NCBI RefSeq assembly: GCF_021390495.1
Contig: NZ_JAJEJP010000001.1
Coordinates: 1,798,001 to 1,862,000 of the forward strand
Reading direction: 5' to 3'
DNA: 64,000 nucleotides
From: Paraburkholderia sp. ZP32-5
GTDB taxonomy: Bacteria; Pseudomonadota; Gammaproteobacteria; Burkholderiales; Burkholderiaceae
Shown: in pieces, positions 35,396 to 45,174 of the stretch
Layout: every line of letters starts with the position of its first letter
Position numbering within the stretch: position 1 is the stretch's first letter
Made by a program: the position numbers and the translations under genes
Notes under the pieces: model-generated
Seen by the model: the letters and a program-made list of their open reading frames with translations, nothing else
Database searches by the model: none
Told to the model about the DNA's origin: nothing

Positions 35396-35740
35396 TCAAT
35401 GCCCATGGCCTCCCATCCCTCCACCTCCGCTGCCCCATGCGCTGCCACCGCCATGCATGCCGCCATATCCTCCGCCGTGGCCGCCGTGCCAACCGCCGCC
35501 ATGCCAACCACCGTGGCCACCATGCCAGTAGCCGTGACCGCCGTGGTAATAGCAGCACGGTCCGCCAAACCCGCCCCAGATGCCGACCGTGCCATACACC
35601 GGTGCATAGGGCGGCCCGTACGCATACGGGTAATACGGCTGGCCGTACGCATAGTCGTAACCCGGCGCCGGCGCGATCGCGCATCCAGCGAAGCTTGCTG
35701 CCGCCGCCAGCAGCGCCATCGATGCAATGATCCTGCTCAC
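35396..35740 (-). CDS. Gly/His-rich small lipoprotein
   Basis: 114 residues starting with GTG at 35740, chosen because AAGGAAGGAGAAAATC lies ahead of it at good spacing. A signal peptide ends in the lipobox ASFAGC, so the protein is lipid-anchored. The mature part has a Tyr/Pro-rich stretch (DYAYGQPYYPYAYGPPYAPVYG) and then a Gly/His/Trp-rich tail (WHGGHGGWHGGGWHGGHGGG), a composition that can bind Ni, Zn or Cu. It ends with GHGH. No enzyme motif. Similar lipoproteins exist in related bacteria, function unknown. Confidence 0.72.
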   Translation of the reverse strand: MSRIIASMALLAAAASFAGCAIAPAPGYDYAYGQPYYPYAYGPPYAPVYGTVGIWGGFGGPCCYYHGGHGYWHGGHGGWHGGGWHGGHGGGYGGMHGGGSAWGSGGGGMGGHGH

Positions 35741-36023
35741 GATTTTCTCCTTCCTTATAAGCATCAGAAAAACCGCGGAGCGCGGAGTTCAGCGGCATTT
35801 GTGTCCGCGCGTTACCGCGTGCGCCGGGCAGTGAGCGACCGCGGCAGCCGCAAGGCAATCGAAGGCCGCGATGCTCAAGCTTTCCGCGCAATCTTGCCGC
35901 GTCTTACGACATGGCCGTCCGGTAACAGTTGGTTAACGATTCGAAACGAAACTGAAGGGCACGGCTGATATTTTCCGTTCAGACCATTTCAGACACGCCG
36001 TCCTTGAATCCCTATCACTATCC

Positions 36024-37658
36024 GTGCCTGCCCGGCGCTTCGCGCCGACCGCGCTGAAGCTGGATGAAAGAACGTACCCGCTCGTGACATCACCCGCCGC
36101 GCAGTTGCCATCCAGCAATCCACCGTCATCCACGGAGCACGATCTCCAGCCGGTCTCGGCCGAGCAATGGCGCGTTGCGGGCGATGCCTGCGTCGCGCGC
36201 GGCGACTTCGACGCCGCGCTGCAATGTTTCGAGTCCGCGCGTGCGAGCGAGCCCGCAGCCTCCATCAACTACGAGCGCCTGGCCGTGACGTTGGTCGCGC
36301 TGCGCAGGTTCGCCGAAGCCGAGGTCCGCTATCGCGAGGCGATTGCGCGCGATCCCGATAACGCGGATTCGCACCACGGGCTCGGCTGGACGCTCGAGCA
36401 GACGCATCGGCTCGAAGCGGCGGTGCATGCCTATCGCGAAGCGGCGCGTCTCAATCCGTCCGCGGACGGCTCGAGCAACAACATGGGCAACTGTCTGCAG
36501 GCACTCGGCCGTTTCGACGAGGCGCACGACGCGTACCGCCGCGCGATCAACGGCGCGCCGCGTGTGCCGCTGTACTACCGCAACTTCGTGCAGACCAAAC
36601 GTCTGTCCGCCGACGATCCGGTCTTCGCACAACTGGAGCAACTCGCCGGCGACGCCGCTTCGCTCAGCCGCTCCGATCAGGCCGAAGTGCACTTCGCGTA
36701 TGGCGCGGCGCTATCCGGCGTGGGCCGCAACGACGCATCGTTCGATCATCTGCTCAAAGGCAACGCGCTGTACCGCGCCGGCATGCGCTACAACGAAACG
36801 GAATCGCTGGGTCTGTTCGCGCGCTTGCCCGAGTTGTTCAGCGCGGACCTGTTCGCAGCCGCGCGCGGTTTCGGCGATCCGTCGGCGGCGCCGATCTTTA
36901 TCGTCGGCATGCCGCGCTCCGGCTCCACGCTGATCGAGCAGATTCTCGCGAGTCATCCGAAGGTATTCGGCGCGGGCGAACGCACCGAATTCGGCGAGGC
37001 ACTCGTCACCGGTATTCGCCGTGACGCCGATGATCCGTTGCGGATCGACATCGAGGCATTGCCCGAAGGCAACCCGGCGCGCTGGCGCGCGCTTGGCGCA
37101 GATTATCTGCGGCTGATGCAGCGCGTGCGGGCGGAAATTGGCCCTGAGGTCACGCATTTCACCGACAAATATCCGTTCAACTTTATCAACGTCGGTCTGA
37201 TTCATCTGGCGTTGCCCAATGCGCGTTTTATCCATAGCCGCCGTTCGCCATTGCAGACCTGTCTGTCGATTTTCTCGCGCATTTTTCACGACGTGCCGTT
37301 CGGCTACGAACTCGGTGAGCTCGGCCGTTATTACCGCGCCTACGATGCGTTGATGGCGCACTGGCGGCGCGTGCTGCCCGAAGGCGTAATGATCGAGATC
37401 GCGTATGAGGAACTGGTCGACGATCTGGAAGCGAACGTGCGTCGCATGCTCGCGCATTGCGGGCTCGAATGGGACCCGCGCTGTCTCGCGTTTCATCAGA
37501 CGACGCGGCGCGTGAGCACCGCCAGTTCGGCACAGGTGCGCCGGCCGCTTTACCGGACATCGATACGACGCTGGCAGCCGCGCGAGGACTTGCTCGAGCC
37601 GTTATTGACCGCGCTCGGACCCACGCTGGCCGCGGCCGGCGATCATCTCGCGCCGTGA
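36024..37658 (+). CDS. TPR-sulfotransferase
   Basis: About 544 residues. The N-terminal third has at least three tetratricopeptide repeats (for example FDAALQCFESARASEPAA, FAEAEVRYREAIARDPDN, LEAAVHAYREAARLNPSA, FDEAHDAYRRAINGAPRV at roughly residues 60-185). The C-terminal half is a sulfotransferase domain of the Sulfotransfer_1/3 type: the 5'-phosphosulfate loop is PIFIVGMPRSGSTLIEQIL (about 291-309). FIHSRRSPLQTCLSIFSRIF carries the 3'-phosphate-binding Arg and Ser. It would move sulfate from PAPS to an unknown acceptor. The GTG at 36024 is uncertain; a start near 36084 is possible. No partner genes lie beside it. Confidence 0.85.
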   Translation: MPARRFAPTALKLDERTYPLVTSPAAQLPSSNPPSSTEHDLQPVSAEQWRVAGDACVARGDFDAALQCFESARASEPAASINYERLAVTLVALRRFAEAEVRYREAIARDPDNADSHHGLGWTLEQTHRLEAAVHAYREAARLNPSADGSSNNMGNCLQALGRFDEAHDAYRRAINGAPRVPLYYRNFVQTKRLSADDPVFAQLEQLAGDAASLSRSDQAEVHFAYGAALSGVGRNDASFDHLLKGNALYRAGMRYNETESLGLFARLPELFSADLFAAARGFGDPSAAPIFIVGMPRSGSTLIEQILASHPKVFGAGERTEFGEALVTGIRRDADDPLRIDIEALPEGNPARWRALGADYLRLMQRVRAEIGPEVTHFTDKYPFNFINVGLIHLALPNARFIHSRRSPLQTCLSIFSRIFHDVPFGYELGELGRYYRAYDALMAHWRRVLPEGVMIEIAYEELVDDLEANVRRMLAHCGLEWDPRCLAFHQTTRRVSTASSAQVRRPLYRTSIRRWQPREDLLEPLLTALGPTLAAAGDHLAP

Positions 37659-37734
37659 TCAAACGTGCGTTGACGAGCGATGCCGCATCGGCGCGGCATC
37701 GACGTTGAATCGCTGAGTGGAATCAATGCGCAAA

Positions 37735-37983
37735 TCAATGCGCGACGACGACGCCCGCGTGATGCAGCAACGGGTACACACCGACAATGAACGCCGCGTA
37801 GAGCGCGGCCATCGTCACGCCGGCCGCGGTGCCCCAGATGTCGCGCGATGCGGCGCCCTGGCGGAAATGCACGGGTAGCCCGACCAGCATATAGCCGATC
37901 ACAAAGAACAGGATGACCGCGCGCACCGGCGACAGATCGTGGCCGATAAATTCAAGCACGGCGCTCAGATTGAATTGATGCAT
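37735..37983 (-). CDS. Small predicted membrane protein
   Basis: 82 residues with two hydrophobic helices, at about 20-38 (VRAVILFFVIGYMLVGLPV) and 52-72 (AAGVTMAALYAAFIVGVYPLL). A connecting loop HFRQGAASRDIW is hydrophilic. The ATG at 37983 lacks a strong ribosome binding site. It converges with the sulfotransferase gene. No function is recognised. Confidence 0.6.
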   Translation of the reverse strand: MHQFNLSAVLEFIGHDLSPVRAVILFFVIGYMLVGLPVHFRQGAASRDIWGTAAGVTMAALYAAFIVGVYPLLHHAGVVVAH

Positions 37984-38215
37984 GAACAGGCGGGCAAGGA
38001 TGGAAAGCGGAAGTTCGCGTGACGCGGGAATGCATTGGACTACGCGGCGAACGCATCATTCACAACGCGGCAATCTAAGCGGATTAAAGTGCACGCGCTC
38101 GCGACGCGCAAGAAAAAGACTGTATAAATTTGTACTGGCCTACATTGCTTGCAACTTGCCTGGATGACGACTTTCATCCGGCTTTGCAGTGCTTCATGCG
38201 GCTTTCACCGTGACG

Positions 38216-38443
38216 TCAAGGTTGCTTGCGTGAGCGGTCGCGCAGCGGATCGAGCAACGGCTTCAGACCGTTGTGATCGATCTCCTGCATCAACGCCAGC
38301 AGACGGCCGATCTCGCCGGGCGGAAAGCCCTGGCTCGCAAACCAGTTTAGATAGTGGCCGGGCAGATCGGCAATCACGCGGCCTTTATATTTCCCGTAGG
38401 GCATCACGCGTGTGACCAATAGTTCGAGTTGTTCGGGGTTCAT
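38216..38443 (-). CDS. DUF3820 family protein
   Basis: 75 residues from the ATG at 38443: MNPEQLELLVTRVMPYGKYKGRVIADLPGHYLNWFASQGFPPGEIGRLLALMQEIDHNGL. The MPYGKYKG and LPGHYLNWF motifs are diagnostic of DUF3820, a small family also named putative quorum-sensing-regulated virulence factor. A longer frame to 38476 is less like the family. It lies between unrelated genes as a single unit. Confidence 0.85.
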   Translation of the reverse strand: MNPEQLELLVTRVMPYGKYKGRVIADLPGHYLNWFASQGFPPGEIGRLLALMQEIDHNGLKPLLDPLRDRSRKQP

Positions 38444-38589
38444 GGTGAGCGGGTTTCGGACCGTATCCGGCTTCAAACACGGGCCGCCCGATGCCGCCCG
38501 TGGCCACGCATTCTAGCCTCGCTGCAGGTATCACGCCGACATGGTAACGTCTGCGCCTTTCCGCTCATCTCTTCAACAGGACAAGTTAA

Positions 38590-39642
38590 ATGGAATACCG
38601 CAAGCTCGGCGACTCCGACGTTCAGGTCAGCCTGATTGGTCTCGGCACCATGACGTGGGGCGAGCAGAATACCGAGCAGGAAGCGCACGCGCAGATCGAT
38701 TACGCGCTCGATCACGGCGTCAATCTGATCGACACCGCTGAAATGTATCCGGTGCCGCCGCGCGCCGAAACGCAAGGGTCGACCGAGCGTTACATCGGCA
38801 CATGGCTCGCGCAGCACAAGAGCGCGCGCGAGAAGATCGTGCTCGCCACCAAGATCGCCGGACCCGCGCGTCAGCCGCACAACCCGCGTCATATCCGCGG
38901 CGAGGGCAACCAGTTCGACCGCAAGAATCTGGTCGAGGCGCTCAACGGCAGCCTCGAGCGTTTGCAGACGGATTACGTCGATCTGTATCAACTGCATTGG
39001 CCGGATCGCAGCACGATGACGTTCGGCCGTCCGTCGTATCCGTGGGTCGAGGATGCATACACGGTGCCGATCGAGGAAACGCTTTCGGTGCTCGCTGAAT
39101 TCGTGAAGGCGGGCAAGGTGCGTCATATCGGTGTGTCGAACGAAACGCCGTGGGGCGTCGCGCAGTTTCTGCGCGCGGCCGAAAAGCTCGGGCTGCCGCG
39201 CATCGTCAGCATCCAGAATCCGTATAGCCTGCTGAACCGCACGTATGAAGCGGGGCTGTCCGAATACGCGCATCGCGACAACGTGGGTCTGCTCGCGTAT
39301 TCGCCGCTCGCATTTGGCTGGCTGTCGGGCAAGTACGAAGGCGGTGCGCGTCCGGCCGGCGCCCGCATCACGCGGTACGAGCGCTTCGCGCGCTATAGCA
39401 AGCCGCAGGCCGTGCAGGCGACCACACGTTATGTCGAACTCGCGAAGCGCCATGGCCTGACACCTACGCAACTCGCGCTCGCGTTCGTCAATAGCCGGCC
39501 GTTTATGACCAGCAATCTGATCGGCGCGACCTCGCTCGAGCAGTTGAAGGAAAACATCGACAGCGTGCACGTGACGCTGTCGCCGGAAGTGCTCGCGGAG
39601 ATCGATGCGCTGCACGAGTTGCAGCCGAATCCGGCGCCGTGA
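38590..39642 (+). CDS. Aldo/keto reductase (Tas-like)
   Basis: NADPH-dependent reductase of 350 residues with a TIM barrel, closest in look to E. coli Tas. MEYRKLGDSDVQVSLIGLGTMTWGEQN starts it. The catalytic Asp and Tyr are in NLIDTAEMYP, the Lys in VLATKI, and the active-site His in YQLHWPDRS. A cofactor-binding C-terminal part reads NLIGATSLEQLKENIDS. The ATG follows ACAGGACAAG. Substrates of such enzymes are broad; none can be assigned. Confidence 0.93.
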   Translation: MEYRKLGDSDVQVSLIGLGTMTWGEQNTEQEAHAQIDYALDHGVNLIDTAEMYPVPPRAETQGSTERYIGTWLAQHKSAREKIVLATKIAGPARQPHNPRHIRGEGNQFDRKNLVEALNGSLERLQTDYVDLYQLHWPDRSTMTFGRPSYPWVEDAYTVPIEETLSVLAEFVKAGKVRHIGVSNETPWGVAQFLRAAEKLGLPRIVSIQNPYSLLNRTYEAGLSEYAHRDNVGLLAYSPLAFGWLSGKYEGGARPAGARITRYERFARYSKPQAVQATTRYVELAKRHGLTPTQLALAFVNSRPFMTSNLIGATSLEQLKENIDSVHVTLSPEVLAEIDALHELQPNPAP

Positions 39643-39752
39643 TTACGATGTAATCGCGCTACGAGCGCGATATCAGCGCGACGCGTTTGAGCGGGCCTGA
39701 GTCGTTTCAACATGGCCCGCCGCGCGTCGCCTGACTATAGGCGCTGGCCGCT

Positions 39753-41186
39753 TCAGCTCGCGGCCTTCGCCGTCTCCGGCAGACTCGCCGCTCCCTTCGC
39801 CGATGCATACGGCGAGTTCTCGCCAAGATCCCAGAACAAACCCGCCATCATCTGCAGGCCCTCGCGCACGACCGGGCCGAGCAGGTGCTCGTTCGGTGCG
39901 TGCTGCGAGCACGCCGGGTACGAATGCGGCACCCAGATCGTCGGCAGACCGAGCGTATCGGCGAACACTTCATTCGGCAGCGTGCCGCCGAGATTCGGCA
40001 GCACCGCGGTCTTCTTGCCGGTGGTCTGTTCGAGCGATGCGATCGCCCACTGGACCCACGGATCGTCCGGATTCAGACGCGTAGCAGGCGCGCCACGTTC
40101 GACTTCGATTTCGACGAGCTGAAAGCCATGCGCATCGAGATGCGCGCGCAAATATTTGCCGAGATTTTCCCAATCGGTGCCGACGACGAAGCGCAACTGG
40201 CAATACGCGAAGGCCGATGGCGGAATCGCATTGACCGGGTTGTCCGGATTGCCGGCCTTGAGCGCCAGCACCTCGAAGCTGTTCCAGCCGAATACGCGTT
40301 CGGGCGCGCTGAGTTCCGGCTCGCCCCAGTTATCGTCGACGGCCGGGTCGCCTGGGCCGCCGCCGACTGCGATATCGGCCAGCGCGTGGCGCACCGCTTC
40401 GGGAATCGGCGGCGGACGCAAGCCGTCGACCGCGATCACGCCGCGCGCGTCGACGAGGCACGCGAGTGCATTCGCGAGCACTGTCGCCGGATTGCGCAGC
40501 AGACCACCCCAATTGCCCGAATGATGCGCGCCGTCGCGCAGGTTCAACGACAGCCTGAAATTGACGACGCCGCGCGAACCGAGAAACACGGTCGGGCGCC
40601 GCGCGGCGAGGCGTGGGCCGTCGGAGGCGATCAGCACGTCGGCGGCGAGCTCGTCGCGATGCGCGCGGCAGATCGCGTCGAGCCCTGGCGAACCGGTTTC
40701 CTCGCCCATCTCGATCAGCAGCTTCGTGTTGAAGCCGAGCTTGCCGTCGCGCGCGGCGAGCACGCTCGCGAGCGCGGCGAGATTGATCGTGTGCTGCCCC
40801 TTGTTGTCGGCGGTGCCGCGGCCGAACCAGCGCTCGCCTTCGACCGTCACGCTCCACGGCGTCAGCGGCGCGCGCCACTGGCTGTCGTAACCGCGCACGA
40901 CATCGCCGTGACCGTAGATCAGTACGGTCGGCAGATGGTCGCCTTCATGGCGGTTGGCGAGCAGGAACGGACCGAAGCCGCCGACCGGGTTGTCGACGAT
41001 GCGCGTGCTAAAGCCGAGGCGCTGCGCTTCCGGTGTGATTTCGTCGGTCAGATAAGAAAGCAGCAGCGCGCCGCGATCGCTTTCCTGACTTTCGGTGCGA
41101 AAACCGACGCGCCGGTTCAGGTCGGCGAGAAAGGCGCCGGATTCGAAATGCCGGGTGGCGTGGTCGATCGCCTCGGTGCGGCTCAT
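39753..41186 (-). CDS. M20-family metallopeptidase
   Basis: Predicted zinc dipeptidase or deacylase of 477 residues (peptidase M20 with a dimerisation domain). The metal ligands are in VLIYGHGDVVRGY, RGTADNKGQHTINL and EMGEETGSPGL, where the paired Glu residues include the catalytic base. HHSGNWGGLLRNPATVLANAL marks the lid domain and PHSYPACSQHAPNEHL the last metal histidine. The ATG at 41186 starts MSRTEAIDHATRHFESG, as expected for this group; the upstream frame (to 41369) is not part of it. Convergent with the aldo/keto reductase. Confidence 0.92.
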   Translation of the reverse strand: MSRTEAIDHATRHFESGAFLADLNRRVGFRTESQESDRGALLLSYLTDEITPEAQRLGFSTRIVDNPVGGFGPFLLANRHEGDHLPTVLIYGHGDVVRGYDSQWRAPLTPWSVTVEGERWFGRGTADNKGQHTINLAALASVLAARDGKLGFNTKLLIEMGEETGSPGLDAICRAHRDELAADVLIASDGPRLAARRPTVFLGSRGVVNFRLSLNLRDGAHHSGNWGGLLRNPATVLANALACLVDARGVIAVDGLRPPPIPEAVRHALADIAVGGGPGDPAVDDNWGEPELSAPERVFGWNSFEVLALKAGNPDNPVNAIPPSAFAYCQLRFVVGTDWENLGKYLRAHLDAHGFQLVEIEVERGAPATRLNPDDPWVQWAIASLEQTTGKKTAVLPNLGGTLPNEVFADTLGLPTIWVPHSYPACSQHAPNEHLLGPVVREGLQMMAGLFWDLGENSPYASAKGAASLPETAKAAS

Positions 41187-41644
41187 GGGTGTCTCCAATG
41201 TGGGGGATTGGTTAGCGTTTTGACGATCGCCGAAGGCCGATGTTGGCAGGCATGCAGCGATGTCATCTCGATGGACGTCGTTGCGGACGATTCTAGAAGC
41301 GCGCCATTTTTGCCACAATGATCGTGTTTCGAAGCGTGCGTTGCCGGAAAGGCAAAGCTCGAAAGGCATCCAGCCGCAAGCGATTCGATACGCGATTGAG
41401 CGACGAACCGCACGATAAACGGGCCAAATGTCCTCCCGGAACCCGAATCACGACCTACACTGTGGTGGACGGAGCGGGCCCCGGCAACGCACGCATGACA
41501 ATCACGACAACGGCGAACCAGGGACAGCACCGCCGCGTTGCTGCAACGCACACCGGCAACGGCTTTCGCCGACAAAAACAAACGCGGCGCGTTGTACCGA
41601 TGGCGCGTCCGCCAACACCAAGCGATAGGACCAGGACATCATCA

Positions 41645-42067
41645 ATGGCGCAACAGAAAACCAATCCAAAACTCGAGCAGGCACTCACGCGCGGCGATCT
41701 GGCGATCCGTCAGGCGAACTCGGCGCGAGCGACCGCGTTGCTGCGCGCGCTGGCCAAAATGATCGTCGACGCGTCGGCGACCATCGGTGTGGAGGCCTTT
41801 ACGCTGATTCATGATGGCGACAAGATTTACGACCCCGCCGACGGACTGTGGCCGCAGGCGCTACTGGTCTCGCTCGATGGTCCCGTCGAGGATGCCGATC
41901 CCGACGAACTGCGTACCGTACGGCTGATCGCGGACGATCCGGGCACCGTGTTCCGGGTCGAATGGCAGCGCGCCGATGGCAAGATCGGGCGCCACGAGGG
42001 CGGCCCGTTCGCGACGGTCGCGTTCATCTCCGATGTCGAGATTCCTTGGACCGATGACGAGGATTGA
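41645..42067 (+). CDS. Hypothetical acidic protein
   Basis: 140 residues starting MAQQKTNPKLEQALTRGDLAIRQANSARATALLRAL. The first half is helical; the second is beta-like with DGDKIYDPADGLWPQALLVSLDGPVEDADPDELRTVRLIADDPGTVFRVEW. It ends in an acidic cluster (WTDDED). The ATG at 41645 is the first well-placed start; the frame is open to 41318, but the upstream codons have a different composition. No function is recognised. Confidence 0.7.
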   Translation: MAQQKTNPKLEQALTRGDLAIRQANSARATALLRALAKMIVDASATIGVEAFTLIHDGDKIYDPADGLWPQALLVSLDGPVEDADPDELRTVRLIADDPGTVFRVEWQRADGKIGRHEGGPFATVAFISDVEIPWTDDED

Positions 42068-42169
42068 CCGCGGGCACTGACCACGACGATCGACCTGGCG
42101 CGGCTGCATGCGGGAAGAGCGCTGCGCGTGGTTGTGTCGAGGCCGCCTTTCGACGTTTGACGCCGATGC

Positions 42170-42997
42170 TTACTTCATCATCCTGCGCCGAAACAGCATC
42201 GCCGCCACGATGAAGCCGCCCACCGCATAAGCAGCCAGCACGCCCACGTGCAGCACCGCGTGATCGACCGATCGCCCGAGCATGACCGGGCGCATCAGAT
42301 CGACCGCGTGCGCGAGCGGCAGCACCGCGGTCGCCGCTTGCGCGGCGGCGGGCAGTTGCGACGCGGGGAAGAACACGCCGGAAAGCAGCAGCATCGGCGT
42401 GAGCACGAGCGTCTGATAGAACATGAAAAAGTCGTACGACGGTGCGAGCGCCGTCACGACCATCGCAAGGCTCGCGAACGCGAGACCCGCGAGCACGATG
42501 ATCGGTAAGCCGAGCAGCATCGACGGAAAATTCGCGTAGCCGAGCGCGCCGGCCACCAGCATGATCGCCGCGCCCGACAACACCGATTTGCTGGCCGCCC
42601 ACACCACCTCGCCGAGCACGATGTCGCCGAGCGTCAACGGCGTATGCATGATCGCTTCCCACGTGCGCTGCACGTGCATGCGCGAAAAGCCCGAATACAT
42701 CGACTCGAAACTCGCCGACATCATTACGCTCGACGCCACCGTGCCCGCCGCGAGAAACGAGATGTACGAGACGCCGTCGACGTGACCGACCATCAGTCCG
42801 AGCCCGAAGCCGAGACCGAACAGATAGATCATCGGGTCGGCGAGATTGCCGAACATCGATGCGATCGCGAGCTTCTTCCACACCAGATAGTTGCGCCGCC
42901 ATACCGCGATCCAATTCACCGCGTTGGCGGGGAAGGCGGCGAACGGCTCTTGTGCCGATGGCGTGCCGTCGTGGGTTTCGTAGGTGCGTGCGTCCAT
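42170..42997 (-). CDS. ABC-2 permease, NodJ-like
   Basis: Membrane subunit of an ABC-2 exporter, 275 residues with about six helices. It matches the NodJ family: [40 protein letters not shown] at residues 27-66, then [16 protein letters not shown] and the conserved [29 protein letters not shown]. Together with the NodI-like ATPase upstream it forms a complete exporter. Members outside symbiosis islands do not export nodulation factor; the cargo here is unknown. Confidence 0.88.
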   Translation of the reverse strand: MDARTYETHDGTPSAQEPFAAFPANAVNWIAVWRRNYLVWKKLAIASMFGNLADPMIYLFGLGFGLGLMVGHVDGVSYISFLAAGTVASSVMMSASFESMYSGFSRMHVQRTWEAIMHTPLTLGDIVLGEVVWAASKSVLSGAAIMLVAGALGYANFPSMLLGLPIIVLAGLAFASLAMVVTALAPSYDFFMFYQTLVLTPMLLLSGVFFPASQLPAAAQAATAVLPLAHAVDLMRPVMLGRSVDHAVLHVGVLAAYAVGGFIVAAMLFRRRMMK

Positions 42998-43019
42998 GAT
43001 TGACTCGCGGTTTGGCCGG

Positions 43020-43202
43020 CTATTGCGGGAGTGCTTGTGGAGTTGGTTGAGGTGCCGTTTGAGGTGCGGCTAGCTGGCTATTTTCCGCCGGCGTTTCGTG
43101 CGGTTTTCGCTTGCAGCGGTCCGCGCGGTGTATCGACATATAGGCGAGCGCGTCTTCGCCGCCGATTCCGATTGCCATTCCGATGTGTGCTCCCGTGCGC
43201 AT
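43020..43202 (-). CDS. Possible small protein between ATPase and permease
   Basis: A 60-codon frame starts 2 bases after the ATPase stop codon and fills most of the 207-bp gap before the permease. It begins [21 protein letters not shown] and ends in a Pro/Gln-rich tail. No family is recognised and no independent ribosome binding site stands out; it could be chance. Confidence 0.3.
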   Translation of the reverse strand: MRTGAHIGMAIGIGGEDALAYMSIHRADRCKRKPHETPAENSQLAAPQTAPQPTPQALPQ

Positions 43203-43204
43203 TG

Positions 43205-44119
43205 TCAGTCCTGCATCTCGCGGCCGGTCAGCCGCAAAAATACGTCCTCGAGATTCGCGGGCCGATGCAGATAGCGTAGATCGGCGCGCTGTTTGAGTCG
43301 CGCATGCACGGGCTGCGCATCGTTCACGTAGCAGAACAGTGTCTCGCCGCTGATCTCGGCCCGCTCGACGAGCGGCGCGAGTTCGTCGCGCAACGCCAAC
43401 GGATCGGGGCCGTAGATCTCGATCACATCGCAGCCGATTTCGGACGCGATCAGCTCATTCGGCGCACCCTCGGCGATCTTGCGCCCTTCCTCGATCACGC
43501 ACAGCCGGTGACAGAGCCGCTCCGCCTCTTCCATGAAGTGGGTGGTCAGCAGAATCGTTTTGCCGCGCGTGAGCAATGAGCGCAGCCGTTCCCAGATCAG
43601 ATGACGCGCCTGCGGATCGAGCCCGGTGGTCGGCTCGTCCATGATCAGTACGTCCGGATCGTTGATCAGCGCCCGTGCCAGCGTGAGGCGCCGTTTCATG
43701 CCGCCCGACAACTCGCTCACGCGCGCGTCCGCCTTGCTTTCGAGGCGCGCGAATTCGAGTAGATCCGGCACCCCCGCGCGGCATTGCGCGGCGCTCAGGC
43801 CGAAGTAGCGGCCGAACACGAGCAGGTTTTCGCGCACCGTGAAATCGGGATCGAGGTTGTCGAACTGTGGCACCACGCCGACGCGCGCCCGTGCGATGCG
43901 CGCGCGGCCGGGTATCGATTCGCCGCATAGCCGGATCGTGCCGGCGTCAGGCGCGGCGATGCCGAGCAGCATGCGCAGCGTCGTTGTCTTGCCCGCGCCG
44001 TTGGGGCCGAGCAGGCCGAAGCATTCGCCGGCATTGACATGGAATGACAAACCGTCGACGACCGTCTTTTCGCCGTAGCTTTTCCTGACCTGGTGGAATT
44101 CGATAGGGGCAGCGGACAT
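43205..44119 (-). CDS. ABC transporter ATP-binding protein, NodI-like
   Basis: 304 residues. Walker [11 protein letters not shown] (about 37-46), signature LSGGMKRRL (about 135-143), Walker B VLIMDEP and the H-loop in [18 protein letters not shown] are intact. The family feature [13 protein letters not shown] and the C-terminal regulatory part ([13 protein letters not shown]...) match NodI and related drug exporters (DrrA type). The ATG at 44119 yields [18 protein letters not shown]. With the permease it makes an exporter of unknown cargo. Confidence 0.9.
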   Translation of the reverse strand: MSAAPIEFHQVRKSYGEKTVVDGLSFHVNAGECFGLLGPNGAGKTTTLRMLLGIAAPDAGTIRLCGESIPGRARIARARVGVVPQFDNLDPDFTVRENLLVFGRYFGLSAAQCRAGVPDLLEFARLESKADARVSELSGGMKRRLTLARALINDPDVLIMDEPTTGLDPQARHLIWERLRSLLTRGKTILLTTHFMEEAERLCHRLCVIEEGRKIAEGAPNELIASEIGCDVIEIYGPDPLALRDELAPLVERAEISGETLFCYVNDAQPVHARLKQRADLRYLHRPANLEDVFLRLTGREMQD

Positions 44120-44565
44120 GGATCGATCGGGGCTCCGGCGAAACGGCTAACGCGCGCGATAGGGATGCGGGAGTGCATTGTCGGAATGCTCGCGCAAGCC
44201 ACTCATTCTAAGGTATTGGCCATTGACGCGAGTCGACGTCCGGGAACGGGTTATGCGTGTGATTCCGGTGCGGGTGTTGATGGCTGTGCGGGCCACGCGG
44301 CGCGTGGTCGTGTTCACGCGTTCACGACGGCGAGTCCACGTCGTCGAAGGCGAATCGGCGTATCACCCGTTGCCGAGTCAACGTTCGGCCATGAGGTTTT
44401 GCATTGCCGCATCCTTGTGCAGCACCGCGGGATTTTGCCCAACGCTTGTGCGAATCGGATCAGTCGCCCCGACCCCGCACCTGGCGTTTTCCATCTCTTG
44501 CAAGCCGAATTGCGGCGCACCATGATTGATTCAGACCGCGCTTTCCGCGCGAACGGAGAAAAACG
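44120..44565. other. Gap between the exporter and the stress-protein gene
   Basis: 446 bp between divergent genes. Frames crossing it have no motif. Both promoters should lie here; I see no strong consensus. A GGAGAAAAACG ribosome binding site precedes the plus-strand gene. Confidence 0.4.
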
Positions 44566-45033
44566 ATGGCGAGCTACCAGAAAATCCTGCTGTGTTACGA
44601 CGGCTCGCGCGAAGGCCGCAAAGCACTGCGTTGCGGCGCCGATCTGGCGTTGGATCTGAAGGCGGAAACGCATCTGCTGTCGGTCGTCGACATGCGTTCG
44701 AGTATTGCGCAAAGCGCGGGTCTGCTAACCGACGTCGCCTGCGGCAGTTTTGAAAAAACCGCCCGTGAGATTCTGCAGGAAGGCGTGAACTGGCTGACCG
44801 AGCGTGGCGTGAGCGCGCAAGGGCACTTCGCATTCGGTCATCCGATCGACGAGATCGCCAATCTCGCCAATGAACTGCAAGTCGATCTCGTGGTGGTCGG
44901 CCATCGCTGCCGGACCGGCTTGTCGCGTTGGTGGATGGGGGCTGGCAATACGCCGCTGCTCGATCGGATTTCGTGCAGCATCCTGGTGGCCTGTTCGTCC
45001 GGACAGGAACAGCAACAGGCCGCCGCTGCGTGA
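44566..45033 (+). CDS. Universal stress protein, UspA family
   Basis: 155 residues, starting MASYQKILLCYDGSREGRKALRCGADLA with the conserved Asp of the Usp fold. The nucleotide-binding part is DLVVVGHRCRTGLSRWWMGAGNTPLLDRISCSILVAC, which differs from the usual G-x2-G-x9-G-S/T: the last position is not Ser-Val, so ATP binding may be weak. ATG with a GGAG at 9 bases. Many Burkholderia genomes carry several such genes; this one stands alone. Confidence 0.9.
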   Translation: MASYQKILLCYDGSREGRKALRCGADLALDLKAETHLLSVVDMRSSIAQSAGLLTDVACGSFEKTAREILQEGVNWLTERGVSAQGHFAFGHPIDEIANLANELQVDLVVVGHRCRTGLSRWWMGAGNTPLLDRISCSILVACSSGQEQQQAAAA

Positions 45034-45174
45034 TCGAGCGTTACTGCGTCGGGTGTTGCCGCATCGGGCGTTGCCGTATTTGCCACATCCGCTACATCCC
45101 ATACCGCATTGTGTTCTCGCGTGACTGAGCGTCGCTGCTCAGCCACGCATCATCCTTCCCGCCAAACCACCCGG

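Noticed and set aside
42170..44119. Evidence for a nodulation island
   Set aside because: NodIJ-like exporters occur in many non-symbiotic Burkholderiaceae, and no nodABC or nif genes are present.
45046..45090. Repeat of CGGGTGTTGCCGCAT after the stress-protein gene
   Set aside because: Only two good copies; consistent with chance in GC-rich DNA.
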